Shown here piece after piece: positions 44,198 through 54,043 of a stretch of 64,000 nucleotides of DNA. The first letter of the stretch is position 1. Each line of letters begins with the position of its first letter. The stretch is from Flavobacteriales bacterium UBA1993 (GTDB taxonomy: Bacteria; Bacteroidota; Bacteroidia; Flavobacteriales_G; Salibacteraceae). Under the pieces are notes generated by a model, which worked only from the letters and a program-made list of their open reading frames with translations, had not been told where the DNA came from and made no database searches. The stretch is taken from positions 12,134-76,133 of the forward strand of contig DDCZ01000055.1 of the NCBI GenBank assembly GCA_002336485.1. Direction: 5' to 3'. Both the position numbers and the translations under genes were made by a program.

Positions 44198-46057
44198 ATG
44201 AAAAAAGTTCTTCTCACATTAACGCTCGCTATACTAGCCACATTTGGTTGGTCACAGTGCGAGATTGGCTTCACGGCCACGGTATCGAATGATACTGTAA
44301 TTCTAAATCCATATGATTCATCAAGCACAATCGGTTACAACGCATGGAATGCTCCAGGCGGAACTCCAAGTAACCAAGCGCTTCCTATTACAACTAACGC
44401 AACCGTGATTTACAGTACTGCAGGTACGTATGAGATTTGCGTTGTTATGTATGATTCTGGAAACACATGCATTGACACATTCTGCGATAGCGTCACTATC
44501 ACCAACGGTGGTGGAAGCACACTTGCGAGCACGGTAACATCTACTAGCGCATCATGCGGAAGCTGCAACGGAACCGCAACCGTAGCTGCCACTGGAGGAA
44601 CAACTCCATATTACTATTTCTGGTCTAATGGCGCCGTTGGAGCAACAGCTACAGGCCTTTGCGCTGGAACATACACTGCCACAGTGATTGATAACGATTC
44701 CAACGTTTCAACTTCTGTAGTTACAATAGGTTCATCAGGTGGTGTTAATGCCCAAATAGGCACTTCTAATACCAATCCATGCGCGGGTTCAACGGTTACG
44801 TTGACAGCCACTGCCAATGCATCTGGTGTGTATACATATGCATGGAGCGATTCTTCATCAAGCCAAACGGTTAGCGTAACATCTTCAGGATTCTATTCTG
44901 TGACTATGACAGACTCAAACGGTTGTGTTGGATCAGATTCAATCTATGTTCAATTTGGAACAGGGCCTGCTTTAACGGTCTCTTCTACAGATGAAACATG
45001 CGCTTCATGTTGCAACGGAACGGCTGCGGCGACCGCTACAGGTAGCGGATTGACGTACCTATGGTCTAATGCTGCAACTACTGCGTCCATCACTGGATTG
45101 TGCCCAGGAACATACACTGTTACCGTCCAGGATACAATCGGAGGTTGTCCAGCAATTGATTCTGTAACTATCAGCGCTTATGTAGCGACCTGTTATAACA
45201 TCGAAGGCGAAGTTTCCCAAGGAGCGCTTGTACGGGTTTATCTTATTCAGGAATCCAGTGGTTCGTTAAGCGCTGTTGATAGTATTGTGACAGATTCAAA
45301 TGGGGCTTACTCTTTCGCCAATGTTTGTAACGGTACCTACTATGTGAAAGGTGCCGCTCTATCAACGCACGCTTTGTACAGCACAATCATTCCTACGTAC
45401 TATGATAGTGCTGCAATTTGGTCGTTTGCAACTTCTATAATCGTAAACAACGCAAGCCTTTATGGTGTCGACTTTGCTTTACTCAGTGGAGTTAATTTTG
45501 GAGGCGCCGGTTTCGTTGGAGGCTTGATAACTCAAGGAGCAAACAGAGCTGAAGGAGATCCAATTTCAGATGTTTATGTTGCTGCATACAATGCGGACGG
45601 TACGCTAGCTGGATTTGATAAGTCTGATGCTAATGGCGCATATTCCATTGACAACCTTTCTTTAGGTACATATGAAATATATGTGGACGTCTTAAACAAG
45701 ACTGCATACCCACACATTGTGACGCTTACTACTGAGACTCCTGAGTCACCTAATAGAGATTTTGAAGTATTAGCTAGCGTTGTTAAGCCAATGACACCAA
45801 CTGGAATCGATGCGATTGTTGCTGGTCAGTTTGAAGTTTATCCAAACCCAGCGAGTGATTTCATTACGATTCAATCTGGAGAGCTAGTGGTTGAGACAAT
45901 CTCAATCATTAACGTCCTAGGTGAGCGGATTCAAACGCAGCGTATTGGAACTAGTGGTCAATTTGAAATTGAGCTCACCAATGTTGCTTCTGGATCTTAC
46001 TATATCGAGGCTACCGGTGACGGATTCACACACCACATGCCGATTGTAGTACAATAA
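44198..46057 (+). CDS. SprB-repeat and carboxypeptidase-regulatory-domain protein with T9SS type A tag
   Basis: 619 residues. Signal peptide MKKVLLTLTLAILATFGWSQ. About 25-105 is a PKD-like domain. Three SprB-type or Ig-like repeats follow (SASCGSCNGTATVAATGG, NTNPCAGSTVTLTATANASG, DETCASCCNGTAAATATG). Two carboxypeptidase-regulatory beta-sandwiches come next (CYNIEGEVSQGALVRVYLI; DANGAYSIDNLSLGTYEIYV). The tag is FEVYPNPASDFITIQSG to HMPIVVQ. Threonine and serine content is high. A surface protein; an adhesin role is inference. A clear terminator follows. Confidence 0.87.
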   Translation: MKKVLLTLTLAILATFGWSQCEIGFTATVSNDTVILNPYDSSSTIGYNAWNAPGGTPSNQALPITTNATVIYSTAGTYEICVVMYDSGNTCIDTFCDSVTITNGGGSTLASTVTSTSASCGSCNGTATVAATGGTTPYYYFWSNGAVGATATGLCAGTYTATVIDNDSNVSTSVVTIGSSGGVNAQIGTSNTNPCAGSTVTLTATANASGVYTYAWSDSSSSQTVSVTSSGFYSVTMTDSNGCVGSDSIYVQFGTGPALTVSSTDETCASCCNGTAAATATGSGLTYLWSNAATTASITGLCPGTYTVTVQDTIGGCPAIDSVTISAYVATCYNIEGEVSQGALVRVYLIQESSGSLSAVDSIVTDSNGAYSFANVCNGTYYVKGAALSTHALYSTIIPTYYDSAAIWSFATSIIVNNASLYGVDFALLSGVNFGGAGFVGGLITQGANRAEGDPISDVYVAAYNADGTLAGFDKSDANGAYSIDNLSLGTYEIYVDVLNKTAYPHIVTLTTETPESPNRDFEVLASVVKPMTPTGIDAIVAGQFEVYPNPASDFITIQSGELVVETISIINVLGERIQTQRIGTSGQFEIELTNVASGSYYIEATGDGFTHHMPIVVQ

Positions 46058-46074
46058 GTCAATCACTAACAGCG

Positions 46075-46109
46075 AAAGGAGGAGTTTGCACTAGGCAGCT
46101 CCTCCTTTT
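46075..46109 (+). terminator. Terminator after the T9SS protein
   Basis: AAAGGAGGAG (46075-46084) pairs with CTCCTCCTTT (46099-46108) over a 14-base loop, ending in a short T run. It separates the T9SS gene from the sigma operon, whose ATG is at 46118, so that operon needs its own promoter within or before the hairpin. Confidence 0.75.
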
Positions 46110-46117
46110 CTTGATAT

Positions 46118-46687
46118 ATGCACATTCCCCAAGAATTAATAGAGCGCTGTAAAAAAGCCGAACGCAAAGCCCAGTTTGAGCTTTACCGTTCCTGTTATGG
46201 TTGGATGATGCAGGTTTGTCTTCGATACCAGAACAACGAAGAGGATGCAAAGGATTTAATGAATCAGTCCTTTTTAAAGATCTGTGACAAGATTGATCAA
46301 TACAACTCAGATATTCCATTTGAGGCGTGGATCAGGAGAATCACAATAAACACGGCCATAGATCAGTACAGAAAGTCCAAAGCGAATCGTGCCCACTTTG
46401 ATGTGGAAGATTTAAGCGAGTCGTATTGGGAATCAAAAATGACGGACGTGAATATGGCAGAGACGGAGATGAATGCGGAATCATTGCGCGCATTGATAAC
46501 GGCATTACCTCCCATAAGTCAGAAAGTTTTCAATCTCTGCGTGCTCGATGGCTACGAGTATGGTGAGGTAGCGGAACTACTAGAAACGTCAGAAGCCACC
46601 TGTAGATGGCATGTGCATTTTGCACGGAAAAAATTACAGGAGCTTGTAAAAAAAACTTTTCAAACCACTGAATCAGTAATAATATGA
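46118..46687 (+). CDS. ECF RNA polymerase sigma-70 factor
   Basis: 189 residues. Region 2 (AQFELYRSCYGWMMQVCLRY, PFEAWIRRITINTAIDQYRK) and region 4 (VFNLCVLDGYEYGEVAELL, SEATCRWHVHFARKKLQEL). A group IV factor distinct in sequence from the one at 28946. Overlaps the downstream membrane protein by 4 bp (ATGA), so the pair is co-translated. Confidence 0.94.
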   Translation: MHIPQELIERCKKAERKAQFELYRSCYGWMMQVCLRYQNNEEDAKDLMNQSFLKICDKIDQYNSDIPFEAWIRRITINTAIDQYRKSKANRAHFDVEDLSESYWESKMTDVNMAETEMNAESLRALITALPPISQKVFNLCVLDGYEYGEVAELLETSEATCRWHVHFARKKLQELVKKTFQTTESVII

Positions 46688-48090
46688 GTGGATCGAACGA
46701 CAACTTAAAGAACATGTTTGATGAGGCTTTTGCCGCCGAGCAAATCCCATTTGACATGGGTGCTTGGAATCAAATGGAAACCCTCCTTAATCAAAAGGGT
46801 GCCGGTATTGGATTTTGGGTATGGTTTCCTGGAGCCTTAATCATTGGCGCATTGGGCTCATGGTTTGCCTTTTCAAATACGCAAGGTGAAATGTATAATC
46901 CGCGATTGGCTTCCATAGAAATGGAAACATTGGGATTACTCAATTCCTGCAACCAAATAGACGCTTTGTATAACGGGTCCACTGAGCCGACAGCGTTCAA
47001 CATTGCTTCGCTTGATCCTATAGACAACGATGAGAGCACATACAAATTAGCGGACAGTCAAAACGCTACAACATCTAACAAAAACGGGAATTCAGGTGCA
47101 CCAAACACAAGCGTAACCAGGGCGAGTCAAGCCACACAAGAAACTGGACCCGCTATCGCCAACTCTAGTAAAAGCACTCGAACAAATGGAGTTCTACCAA
47201 TCCCAAACGTTGTTCCGAATCAAACTGAGCCATCCACAACAGGTGGATTAGAATCTACTAATTCCAACCCAGGAATCGATGATGAATCAAGCATCACAGA
47301 CAACACATCAAACATTCAAGCGGATTCAAATGATGACTCAAATCTGGGAGACATGGTAGCAACCGATTTAGAGGATCCGGCTGAGGAAGTCAATGAGGTT
47401 CGCGCGTCCATGGCATTTATGCCTATTCTACCGTTATCAGACCGGAGAGCGAATGACCCAATAAATGCTGCACCCGAATCGGAATTTGCATCCAGAAATT
47501 CCTTTGCCCCGTCATTCTATATCCGAGGTGGAGTGAACAAAACATTCAGTGGATCCTTGAAGCAATATCCCGGCATTGGTCAATTTGTAGGAATAGGATA
47601 CATGCGTCAGTTAAAGCCGCATCTATTTCTAAACGGAGAACTAAATGGCGCTTTGTTGCGCATCAGTGATACGGCACAGATAGCTGGAGTGCAGTCCTAC
47701 GGGTTTCAACAATTCGAAAATGAATACCTCGTATCCACAACAGAAGTAATTCGACTTAATGCATCGCTCCTTGCTCATTATCGAATGAAGCGGCTGTATT
47801 TGGGAGCTGGAATTAAGCCGTGGATGCTCGGGGCACTAAAAAATTCGACCGATCACTTGGTTGGAAAAGAGGACCTTATGGTCTCATATGACGAATCAGA
47901 AGGCTATTTTCAATGGGATCGATATCGCCGATTTGGTGCAAGCGCATTGATTGACGCGCAATATCAAATCACAAATGATGCGTTCTTTGGTTTGCGCGGA
48001 GCATACGGACTCACAAACAATCTGAATATCGATTATCGGGCACTCCGTCTGCTTGAGATTCAGGCGTATCTAAAACTTAACATTCGATAG
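46684..48090 (+). CDS. Anti-sigma-like transmembrane protein with C-terminal outer-membrane-barrel-like domain
   Basis: 468 residues without a cleavable signal. A cytoplasmic N-terminus (DNLKNMFDEAFAAEQIPFDM, AWNQMETLL) resembles the sigma-binding part of Bacteroidota anti-sigma-like proteins. One helix sits at about 43-60 (FPGALIIGALGSWFAF). A Ser/Thr/Asn-rich disordered stretch of about 180 residues follows. The C-terminal about 190 residues alternate like an OMP_b-brl barrel (FYIRGGVNKTFSG, FFGLRGAYGLTNN). Such hybrids next to a sigma gene would bridge inner and outer membranes. Signal and target unknown. Confidence 0.75.
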   Translation: MSGSNDNLKNMFDEAFAAEQIPFDMGAWNQMETLLNQKGAGIGFWVWFPGALIIGALGSWFAFSNTQGEMYNPRLASIEMETLGLLNSCNQIDALYNGSTEPTAFNIASLDPIDNDESTYKLADSQNATTSNKNGNSGAPNTSVTRASQATQETGPAIANSSKSTRTNGVLPIPNVVPNQTEPSTTGGLESTNSNPGIDDESSITDNTSNIQADSNDDSNLGDMVATDLEDPAEEVNEVRASMAFMPILPLSDRRANDPINAAPESEFASRNSFAPSFYIRGGVNKTFSGSLKQYPGIGQFVGIGYMRQLKPHLFLNGELNGALLRISDTAQIAGVQSYGFQQFENEYLVSTTEVIRLNASLLAHYRMKRLYLGAGIKPWMLGALKNSTDHLVGKEDLMVSYDESEGYFQWDRYRRFGASALIDAQYQITNDAFFGLRGAYGLTNNLNIDYRALRLLEIQAYLKLNIR

Positions 48091-48091
48091 G

Positions 48092-49240
48092 ATGAAACAA
48101 CTCCAAAACATACTCGCTGCAATTTGTGTGATGTTGGTCTTCACACAATGCGATCCATACGAAGTTCCTGCACCTGCAGGGGCGGTTGATCCAGTATTCT
48201 ATGTCAGAGGTGAATTAGACGGGAATGACATTAATTGGGAATCTGATGGAAATACATTCCTTGCGTCGGGATCTGTGTCAGATTATTGGAACAATGTCTA
48301 TGGCTATGGAAGCCAAATGACCAATGTTGAATGCGAAGACATAGGTGGCTGCGTGCCTTCAATCAAACTCGAGGTAAGAGGGAACAACGAATTTAACGCG
48401 GCCGTGACGCCTCAACCCTACCCCTTTCGGTTCTATAATGGCCCCGACAGTATGGATGTTTACACGATAACGATTCACCCTGAGGCGAGAGGTGAGCTGG
48501 AGGGCTGCGAATGGATAATAAATTCAAGTGAAACATTGACTACCCAGGGCAGCGATCCATTAGTATTGAAACGAGACCAAAACGATGACTCCTTCTTTAC
48601 ATTGAAACTCATCTCCTCGCACATCGGCGGGTGCACCTCTGAAATTGAAGACATAATCTACCTCCCTCATCATGGCTGCCGGGCAGAAATTGCTGTTACA
48701 GAGCTAGATGCTCCAAATCATTTATTATTTGACGCGAAGGCCACTGGAAATTTTGGATTCAAATATGACTGGACCTTTGAAAGTGGACCTATGGCTTCCT
48801 CCCAAGAGGTTGAATATCGAATAAATGAGATTCCAATGGATGGTATTGAGACGGTCTTGTTAGAAATCGAAAGCGCAGGGTGCAGCGCTCGGCGGGTTCG
48901 CAACCAAGTTGTAGATAGCTCAGCATTGTGCAACATCAACTTCAACTATGAAGTCGAAACGGCGGTCTTTACCTCGCCTGAAACGGAACCATCTGATTTG
49001 GGAACGGTGACCGTTGTGTATCAAGATGAGATGAATAATGTTTACCGATCCCAAATCATCGAACAACCTGATTGGAGTTCTTATAACATTATTGAGGTTG
49101 GCGATAATTATATTGATCCATTAAGTGGGTCAGTTTCTCAGCATACTGTGATCCAAACTGAGTTCTCAGTGTTGCTATCGAATGAAAAAATGGGAACGAT
49201 TGAATTGAGAAACTGCCAAGCGATCTTACCGATTCGTTGA
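48092..49240 (+). CDS. Predicted lipoprotein, third gene of the sigma unit
   Basis: 382 residues. Lipobox FTQC (about residue 20). An all-beta mature part with several Cys pairs (ECEDIGGCVPS, GGCTSEIE, SAGCSARR, ALCNINF). The central part may have a PKD-like fold (YDWTFESGP). Lies 1 bp after the barrel protein, so likely the outer-membrane partner or the sensed component. It abuts the 3' end of era on the other strand. No family recognised. Confidence 0.72.
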   Translation: MKQLQNILAAICVMLVFTQCDPYEVPAPAGAVDPVFYVRGELDGNDINWESDGNTFLASGSVSDYWNNVYGYGSQMTNVECEDIGGCVPSIKLEVRGNNEFNAAVTPQPYPFRFYNGPDSMDVYTITIHPEARGELEGCEWIINSSETLTTQGSDPLVLKRDQNDDSFFTLKLISSHIGGCTSEIEDIIYLPHHGCRAEIAVTELDAPNHLLFDAKATGNFGFKYDWTFESGPMASSQEVEYRINEIPMDGIETVLLEIESAGCSARRVRNQVVDSSALCNINFNYEVETAVFTSPETEPSDLGTVTVVYQDEMNNVYRSQIIEQPDWSSYNIIEVGDNYIDPLSGSVSQHTVIQTEFSVLLSNEKMGTIELRNCQAILPIR

Positions 49241-49241
49241 T

Positions 49242-50117
49242 CTAGTATCCGTACTTCTTCAGCTTTCGGTCATCGTTTCGCCAATCTTTATCCACCTTCA
49301 CAAAGGTTTCTAAGAAGACCTTTTTGTCAAAGAAACGTTCCATATCCTTTCTCGCATCTGTACCTACGCGCTTGATCATTGATCCGCCTCGTCCGATGAT
49401 GATATTCTTTTGACTGTCTCTTACAACAATGATTACCGCTCTTATGCGAACGATAGTTTCTTCTTCCTGAAACGCCTCCACCTCGACCTGCACCGAATAA
49501 GGAATTTCTTGTTGGAAATGCGTCAGAATTTTATCACGGATGATTTCAGAAACCACAAAGCGTTCGCTTTTGTCTGTCAACTGATCCTTTGGGTACCACT
49601 CGGGTCCTTCAGGAATTAGATCTCTGATTAATGCAAATAGCTCGCGCACATTAAACTTTTCGATCACCGAAAGCGGAAGCACCTTTTTGGCGTTGGGGAA
49701 TGCTTCAGACCAATAGGCGATGTCAGCTTCCATGGCCTCCTGATCGCCTATGTCTATTTTATTTAATGCAACTATAAGTGGAGTCTCTGTCTTTTGCAGC
49801 TTTTCCAGCACACGTTCATCCTTAAAATTACGATCTCCCACCTCGGCCATAAACAAGAAAATATCCGCATCCTGAAGGGCTTCCTTCACGAAGGTCATCA
49901 TACTTTCCTGCATTTTATATGCAGGTATGATCACCCCAGGGGTATCCGAAAACACAATCTGATAATCATCGTCATTGTAGATGCCAAAAATTCGATGCCG
50001 CGTGGTCTGCGCCTTAGAATTGATTATCGCTAGCCGTTCGCCGATGAGCGCATTGAGTAAGGAAGACTTACCCACGTTTGGATTGCCGATAATATTTACA
50101 AAGCCTGAGTGATGCAT
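49242..50117 (-). CDS. era: Ribosome-assembly GTPase Era
   Basis: 291 residues. G1 GNPNVGKSS, G3 FSDTPGVI, G4 ALNKIDIGD, and a C-terminal KH domain (KNIIIGRGGSMIKRVGTDA). Era binds the 3' end of 16S rRNA during 30S maturation. Canonical length. Lies 3 bp after the thiolase gene on the same strand, probably read through from it. Confidence 0.97.
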   Translation of the reverse strand: MHHSGFVNIIGNPNVGKSSLLNALIGERLAIINSKAQTTRHRIFGIYNDDDYQIVFSDTPGVIIPAYKMQESMMTFVKEALQDADIFLFMAEVGDRNFKDERVLEKLQKTETPLIVALNKIDIGDQEAMEADIAYWSEAFPNAKKVLPLSVIEKFNVRELFALIRDLIPEGPEWYPKDQLTDKSERFVVSEIIRDKILTHFQQEIPYSVQVEVEAFQEEETIVRIRAVIIVVRDSQKNIIIGRGGSMIKRVGTDARKDMERFFDKKVFLETFVKVDKDWRNDDRKLKKYGY

Positions 50118-50120
50118 GAG

Positions 50121-51329
50121 TTATACGCGTTCAATGATGGTGGCATAGCCTTGACCTACTCCAATACACATGGCTACTAATGCATATTCCTTTTGTTGTT
50201 TGTGCAATTCAATTGCCGCTGATTGAAGAATTCGAGAACCTGTCATCCCAAGTGGGTGTCCGATAGCTATAGCGCCACCATTTGGATTGATTCGATCATC
50301 TGTATCGTCCACTCCGAGTTGTCTCGTGCAAGCCAATGCTTGTACTGCAAATGCCTCGTTAAACTCCAAAATATCCATATCGTCCATGGTTAATCCTGCA
50401 CGCTTCAACGCCAGTTTTGATGCCTCAACTGGACCTATGCCCATGATACGCGGCTCAACGCCAGACACACCGGAAGAAACAATTCGGGCCATAGGAGTAA
50501 GGTTGTGTTGTTTCAGACCATCTTCACTTGCAATCAGCATGGCCGCGGCTCCGTCATTTAAACCAGAAGCATTTCCTGCAGTTACACTTCCACCCTCTTT
50601 TCGAAATGCAGCCCGCAAGCCAGCAAGCGTTTCCAGTGTAGAATTGCCTTTAATGAATTCATCGTGCTCGAAAATGAGCGGATCTTGTTTTCTTCTTGGA
50701 ATGTGAACCGGCACAATTTCCTCTGCCAGCCGACCGCTAGCTTGAGCTGCCGCAGCTTTTTGCTGAGACCACAGTGCAAAACGATCCTGATCTTCTCTTG
50801 AAATGTTGAATTGATCAACCAAGTTTTCAGCGGTCTCGCCCATGGCATGTGTGCCATATAGATCGTGCATCTTCTTGTTTACGAACCGCCAGCCAAAACT
50901 GGAATCATATAATTTGCTGTCGTTGCCATAAGGCTTAGATGCTTTGCTCATAACCCATGGTCCTCGGGTCATATGCTCGACTCCTCCTGTGACAAACAAG
51001 TCTCCTTCATTTGCAGCGATGGCCCTTCGGGCATGAATGGCCGCGCTCATTCCTGATGCGCATAATCGATTTACAGTTTCACCAGGAACGCTCCAAGGCA
51101 TTCCTGCCAAGAGCAGTGCCATGCGAGAAACATTTCTGTTGTCTTCACCAGCTTGGTTTGCACATCCCATAATCACATCATCCACACGCGCCCAGTCGAC
51201 ACCTTCATTTCTGCTCATCAACTCTGAAATGGCCAATGCAGCCAGATCATCCGTGCGAACTGGAGCCAGTGTTCCTTGAAATTTTCCAATCGGGGTGCGT
51301 ATGCCGTCAACTATGTATGCGTCTCTCAT
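50121..51329 (-). CDS. paaJ: Thiolase (3-oxoadipyl-CoA / acetyl-CoA acyltransferase), phenylacetate pathway
   Basis: 402 residues. Active-site Cys in NRLCASGMSAAI, His in GGAIAIGHPLGMTGSRI and the second Cys in VAMCIGVGQG. Thiolases cleave 3-oxoacyl-CoA; with paaI beside it and paaH, paaG and paaD nearby, the PaaJ role (3-oxoadipyl-CoA thiolase, last step of phenylacetate breakdown) is likely. A general fatty-acid thiolase (FadA-like) is the alternative. Lies 53 bp after paaI on the same strand. Confidence 0.85.
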   Translation of the reverse strand: MRDAYIVDGIRTPIGKFQGTLAPVRTDDLAALAISELMSRNEGVDWARVDDVIMGCANQAGEDNRNVSRMALLLAGMPWSVPGETVNRLCASGMSAAIHARRAIAANEGDLFVTGGVEHMTRGPWVMSKASKPYGNDSKLYDSSFGWRFVNKKMHDLYGTHAMGETAENLVDQFNISREDQDRFALWSQQKAAAAQASGRLAEEIVPVHIPRRKQDPLIFEHDEFIKGNSTLETLAGLRAAFRKEGGSVTAGNASGLNDGAAAMLIASEDGLKQHNLTPMARIVSSGVSGVEPRIMGIGPVEASKLALKRAGLTMDDMDILEFNEAFAVQALACTRQLGVDDTDDRINPNGGAIAIGHPLGMTGSRILQSAAIELHKQQKEYALVAMCIGVGQGYATIIERV

Positions 51330-51382
51330 ATTCTGGTGTAATTGCTGGATTTCGCTTGCAAAGATGGGAGTAATATTTCAAG

Positions 51383-51796
51383 TCAAACGTCCCAGTCTTT
51401 GCTTGTTCGATACACCGTACCCTTAAACAGGGCAACTACTTTTTCATCTTGACGCCGAATCGTGATATGATAGACGGCAATTTTGTTTGAAATACTCATT
51501 TCTTCTGCCGTGGCAGTGATAACATCCCCCAACTTGAGAGATTCGGTGTGCGAAATGGAAGTTTCCACTGAAACAGACATCCGACCGTGGCCATTTGATG
51601 CAAATGCCAAAGCAGAATCTGCCAATGCGTAGGTTATGCCTCCATGCGCAATGTCAAAACCATTGAGCATCTCTTCTCTAATGGTCATTCGAAGGACGGA
51701 TTTTCCTGCTCCATCCTCCACGCGCTCGATGCCGAGCCATTTACTAAATGGGTCGTTGTTGTACATACGATCAACAACACGTGAGGCAAGTTCCAT
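51383..51796 (-). CDS. paaI: PaaI-type hotdog thioesterase
   Basis: 137 residues, hotdog fold. GFDIAHGGITYALADSALAF holds the HGG active-site motif. PaaI releases dead-end CoA esters formed when the phenylacetate pathway stalls. It sits directly before the paaJ-like thiolase. Start ATG 51796 (MELASRVVDRMYNN) fits the family. Confidence 0.88.
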   Translation of the reverse strand: MELASRVVDRMYNNDPFSKWLGIERVEDGAGKSVLRMTIREEMLNGFDIAHGGITYALADSALAFASNGHGRMSVSVETSISHTESLKLGDVITATAEEMSISNKIAVYHITIRRQDEKVVALFKGTVYRTSKDWDV

Positions 51797-51832
51797 GGTG
51801 AAATAAGTTACGTTTAAACGAATGTAATTCTT

Positions 51833-53956
51833 CTATCGAATCACGGAAATGGTTCCTTGCCGGTAATGAGACTGACCTTTCAAATCATATATCACTGCCT
51901 CATAGGAAAGCACACCAGCCTGTATTTCCATTAGCTCAATCGGCGTATTTAATTCTGTGATGGTCACTACTTTCAGGCCCCATCGATCTCTAATTTCCAA
52001 TGAAAATTTAGAAATCCCTTCTCCTTTTACCAAAAAGTGGTCATTAAGATTATCCCCATCTGGGCTAAATGCAGAAGGCACGAAGAAGGCAAATGGCGGT
52101 ACAACGCGGAATTCTGAAACCATTTCAGATTGGCAACTATATTCATTGGTGACCAAAAGTCGAATAGCGAAGGTGCCCGTATCATTTTTTACAACGAGTG
52201 ACGGAGCCGAATCGGAGGAAAACCAGTTAGAATCAAGGGTCCATGTCCATGTTGCTGGATTAATACTCTGATCTAAAATTTCAACCTGGGTATTCGGTAA
52301 AACCAGTTCTTCAGATCCAAGATCGAATATCGCCTTTACGGTTTTGGGATATATCTCCACGCTGGTTTCAGCGACATGGAGGCACCCATTGGAAGACAAG
52401 ACTTCTAACGACACCAAAAGCATTGATGGCTGTTCGAATGACAGAGTCGGGGACCACTCCTCAGATTTGATTTCATCTCCAAAGGCCCATATCCAATCTA
52501 CGATCTCCCCATTTTCAATGGACGAGTTATTGGAGAAGTTCACTGGGTTATCAACGCAAGCTGAGTCGAATTGAAAAGCCGCGACGGGTTCTGAGTAAAC
52601 GCGTATATATTTCTGCACAGATCTCTCAATTATGGAACTGGCCTCTACTGTCAGGTTTACTAAATAGGTTCCCGGCTCCGAATATCGACGCGTTGGATTA
52701 AGATCCGCAGAGGTCGAACCATCTCCAAAGTCCCATTTATAACCTGATATTTCTCCTACTGCCGGAGGTAAGGTCATGTTTTGAAAAGAAACGGTTAATC
52801 CACAGGAATCCAATGCGTCGAAATCTGGATATGGTGGCGGGTAATTCACAAATCGCTTCGAAACTGAATCTAGACAGCCAAATTCATTTTGCACAATGAG
52901 CTTGATATCAAATACTCCGAAGCTATCGTACGTATGAACCGGGTTCTTGACAGAGCTTGCGTTACCATCTCCGAATGCCCAGGTGTTGGATACAATTTCA
53001 CTATTCAGCGCATTGGAGGAATTGGATACTACCGCCGCCAGCGCAACCGTATCGAACTCAACAGAAAAACTTGCTTCAACATCGCTGGATTTGATTTCGT
53101 AAATAAATTCTGTATTGCAGGTAAACGATGAGGCTGTGCATGTAATAGAGTCTCCTGCTTTGGCATTCGAATAAATAATGTTTTGAGTCGTTTCGCCGGT
53201 TTCCCATAAGTATGAATCAAAACCCGGTGGGCCGTCAATGATGGCATCTATCTCCTTTGAGCAAAACCGAGTCGTTTGATTCTTACTACCACAACCCACT
53301 ACAAAGTAGGTGTAGCTGAAATGCTGCCCCAACCCACAATCAGAGTTTGCCGCTTCGAATTTTACATTCTGGCCTTCGTATGGGCTAAGGTCTATAGCCA
53401 CCGTACGCCATTCTGTATACTTTATTTGCGGCGACCCCGCAGCGGTCAACAAAGGTATGCTTGTATATCCTGGAATGATCGTTTGTTCAGAGCATTCAAT
53501 GATAGAATCGTTTTCATCTCTCACTAAAAACCCCACGATTGGTAGCCATTCTGGACCATGATTTGGTTGCTGTGATACAATCGCATATTTGTAATAGACA
53601 ATGTTGTTTGTTGGACCAACTTCCCAGGTGAACTGCATCCTTTCCGCTTTGCCTCCGTTACTGTAATCGCCTAAACGAATAGAGTAATCATATCCTGGAG
53701 GAATGGTCTGTAACAAATTACCTATTTGCAAGTCGGGCTGAGCAGGGCCGCGATTTACCTTGAATCGCATTGTATCATTGCTTGCATAGGGTGTCACCAC
53801 AGTTTGAACTCCAACACCATAACCCTTGGTCCCAATTTGTTTCTGCCACCCTGAAAAATCACCCGAAAGAAAGGCGTCTCCAGGGCATTGACCCAAAACC
53901 GACCACGGCAACAAAACCCAAATTATCAATAACGATCGCACACGTGCGAAACACAC
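51833..53956 (-). CDS. PKD-repeat secreted protein with T9SS type B (gliding-motility) C-terminal domain
   Basis: 707 residues with a GTG start; a second GTG at 53941 gives a cleaner signal peptide (RSLLIIWVLLPWSVLGQ). Residues about 25-230 are an unassigned beta region. Then three to four PKD domains (WAFGDGNASSVKNPVHTY, YKWDFGDGSTSADLNPTRRY, WIWAFGDEIKSEEW). The end is a type B tag (FVPSAFSPDGDNLNDHF then FSLEIRDRWG), which differs from the type A tags elsewhere in the window and is handled by the PorV-independent branch in studied species. Surface adhesin or secreted enzyme partner; role unknown. Confidence 0.87.
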   Translation of the reverse strand: MCFARVRSLLIIWVLLPWSVLGQCPGDAFLSGDFSGWQKQIGTKGYGVGVQTVVTPYASNDTMRFKVNRGPAQPDLQIGNLLQTIPPGYDYSIRLGDYSNGGKAERMQFTWEVGPTNNIVYYKYAIVSQQPNHGPEWLPIVGFLVRDENDSIIECSEQTIIPGYTSIPLLTAAGSPQIKYTEWRTVAIDLSPYEGQNVKFEAANSDCGLGQHFSYTYFVVGCGSKNQTTRFCSKEIDAIIDGPPGFDSYLWETGETTQNIIYSNAKAGDSITCTASSFTCNTEFIYEIKSSDVEASFSVEFDTVALAAVVSNSSNALNSEIVSNTWAFGDGNASSVKNPVHTYDSFGVFDIKLIVQNEFGCLDSVSKRFVNYPPPYPDFDALDSCGLTVSFQNMTLPPAVGEISGYKWDFGDGSTSADLNPTRRYSEPGTYLVNLTVEASSIIERSVQKYIRVYSEPVAAFQFDSACVDNPVNFSNNSSIENGEIVDWIWAFGDEIKSEEWSPTLSFEQPSMLLVSLEVLSSNGCLHVAETSVEIYPKTVKAIFDLGSEELVLPNTQVEILDQSINPATWTWTLDSNWFSSDSAPSLVVKNDTGTFAIRLLVTNEYSCQSEMVSEFRVVPPFAFFVPSAFSPDGDNLNDHFLVKGEGISKFSLEIRDRWGLKVVTITELNTPIELMEIQAGVLSYEAVIYDLKGQSHYRQGTISVIR

Positions 53957-54043
53957 AGATTCTCATATTGTTCAGGATTTTGATTTGAACTTATGTATGG
54001 AATATGAAACTATACTAACTTCAAACGTTCAAACAGAGAATCT

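Noticed and set aside
44500..45180. Possible CRISPR-like or DNA-level repeats in the SprB-type gene
   Set aside because: Repetition is at protein level, with variable codons and no constant spacers.
46118..49240. FecI/FecR/FecA-type iron signalling set
   Set aside because: The sigma partner lacks FecR features and no TonB receptor with a signalling N-domain follows.
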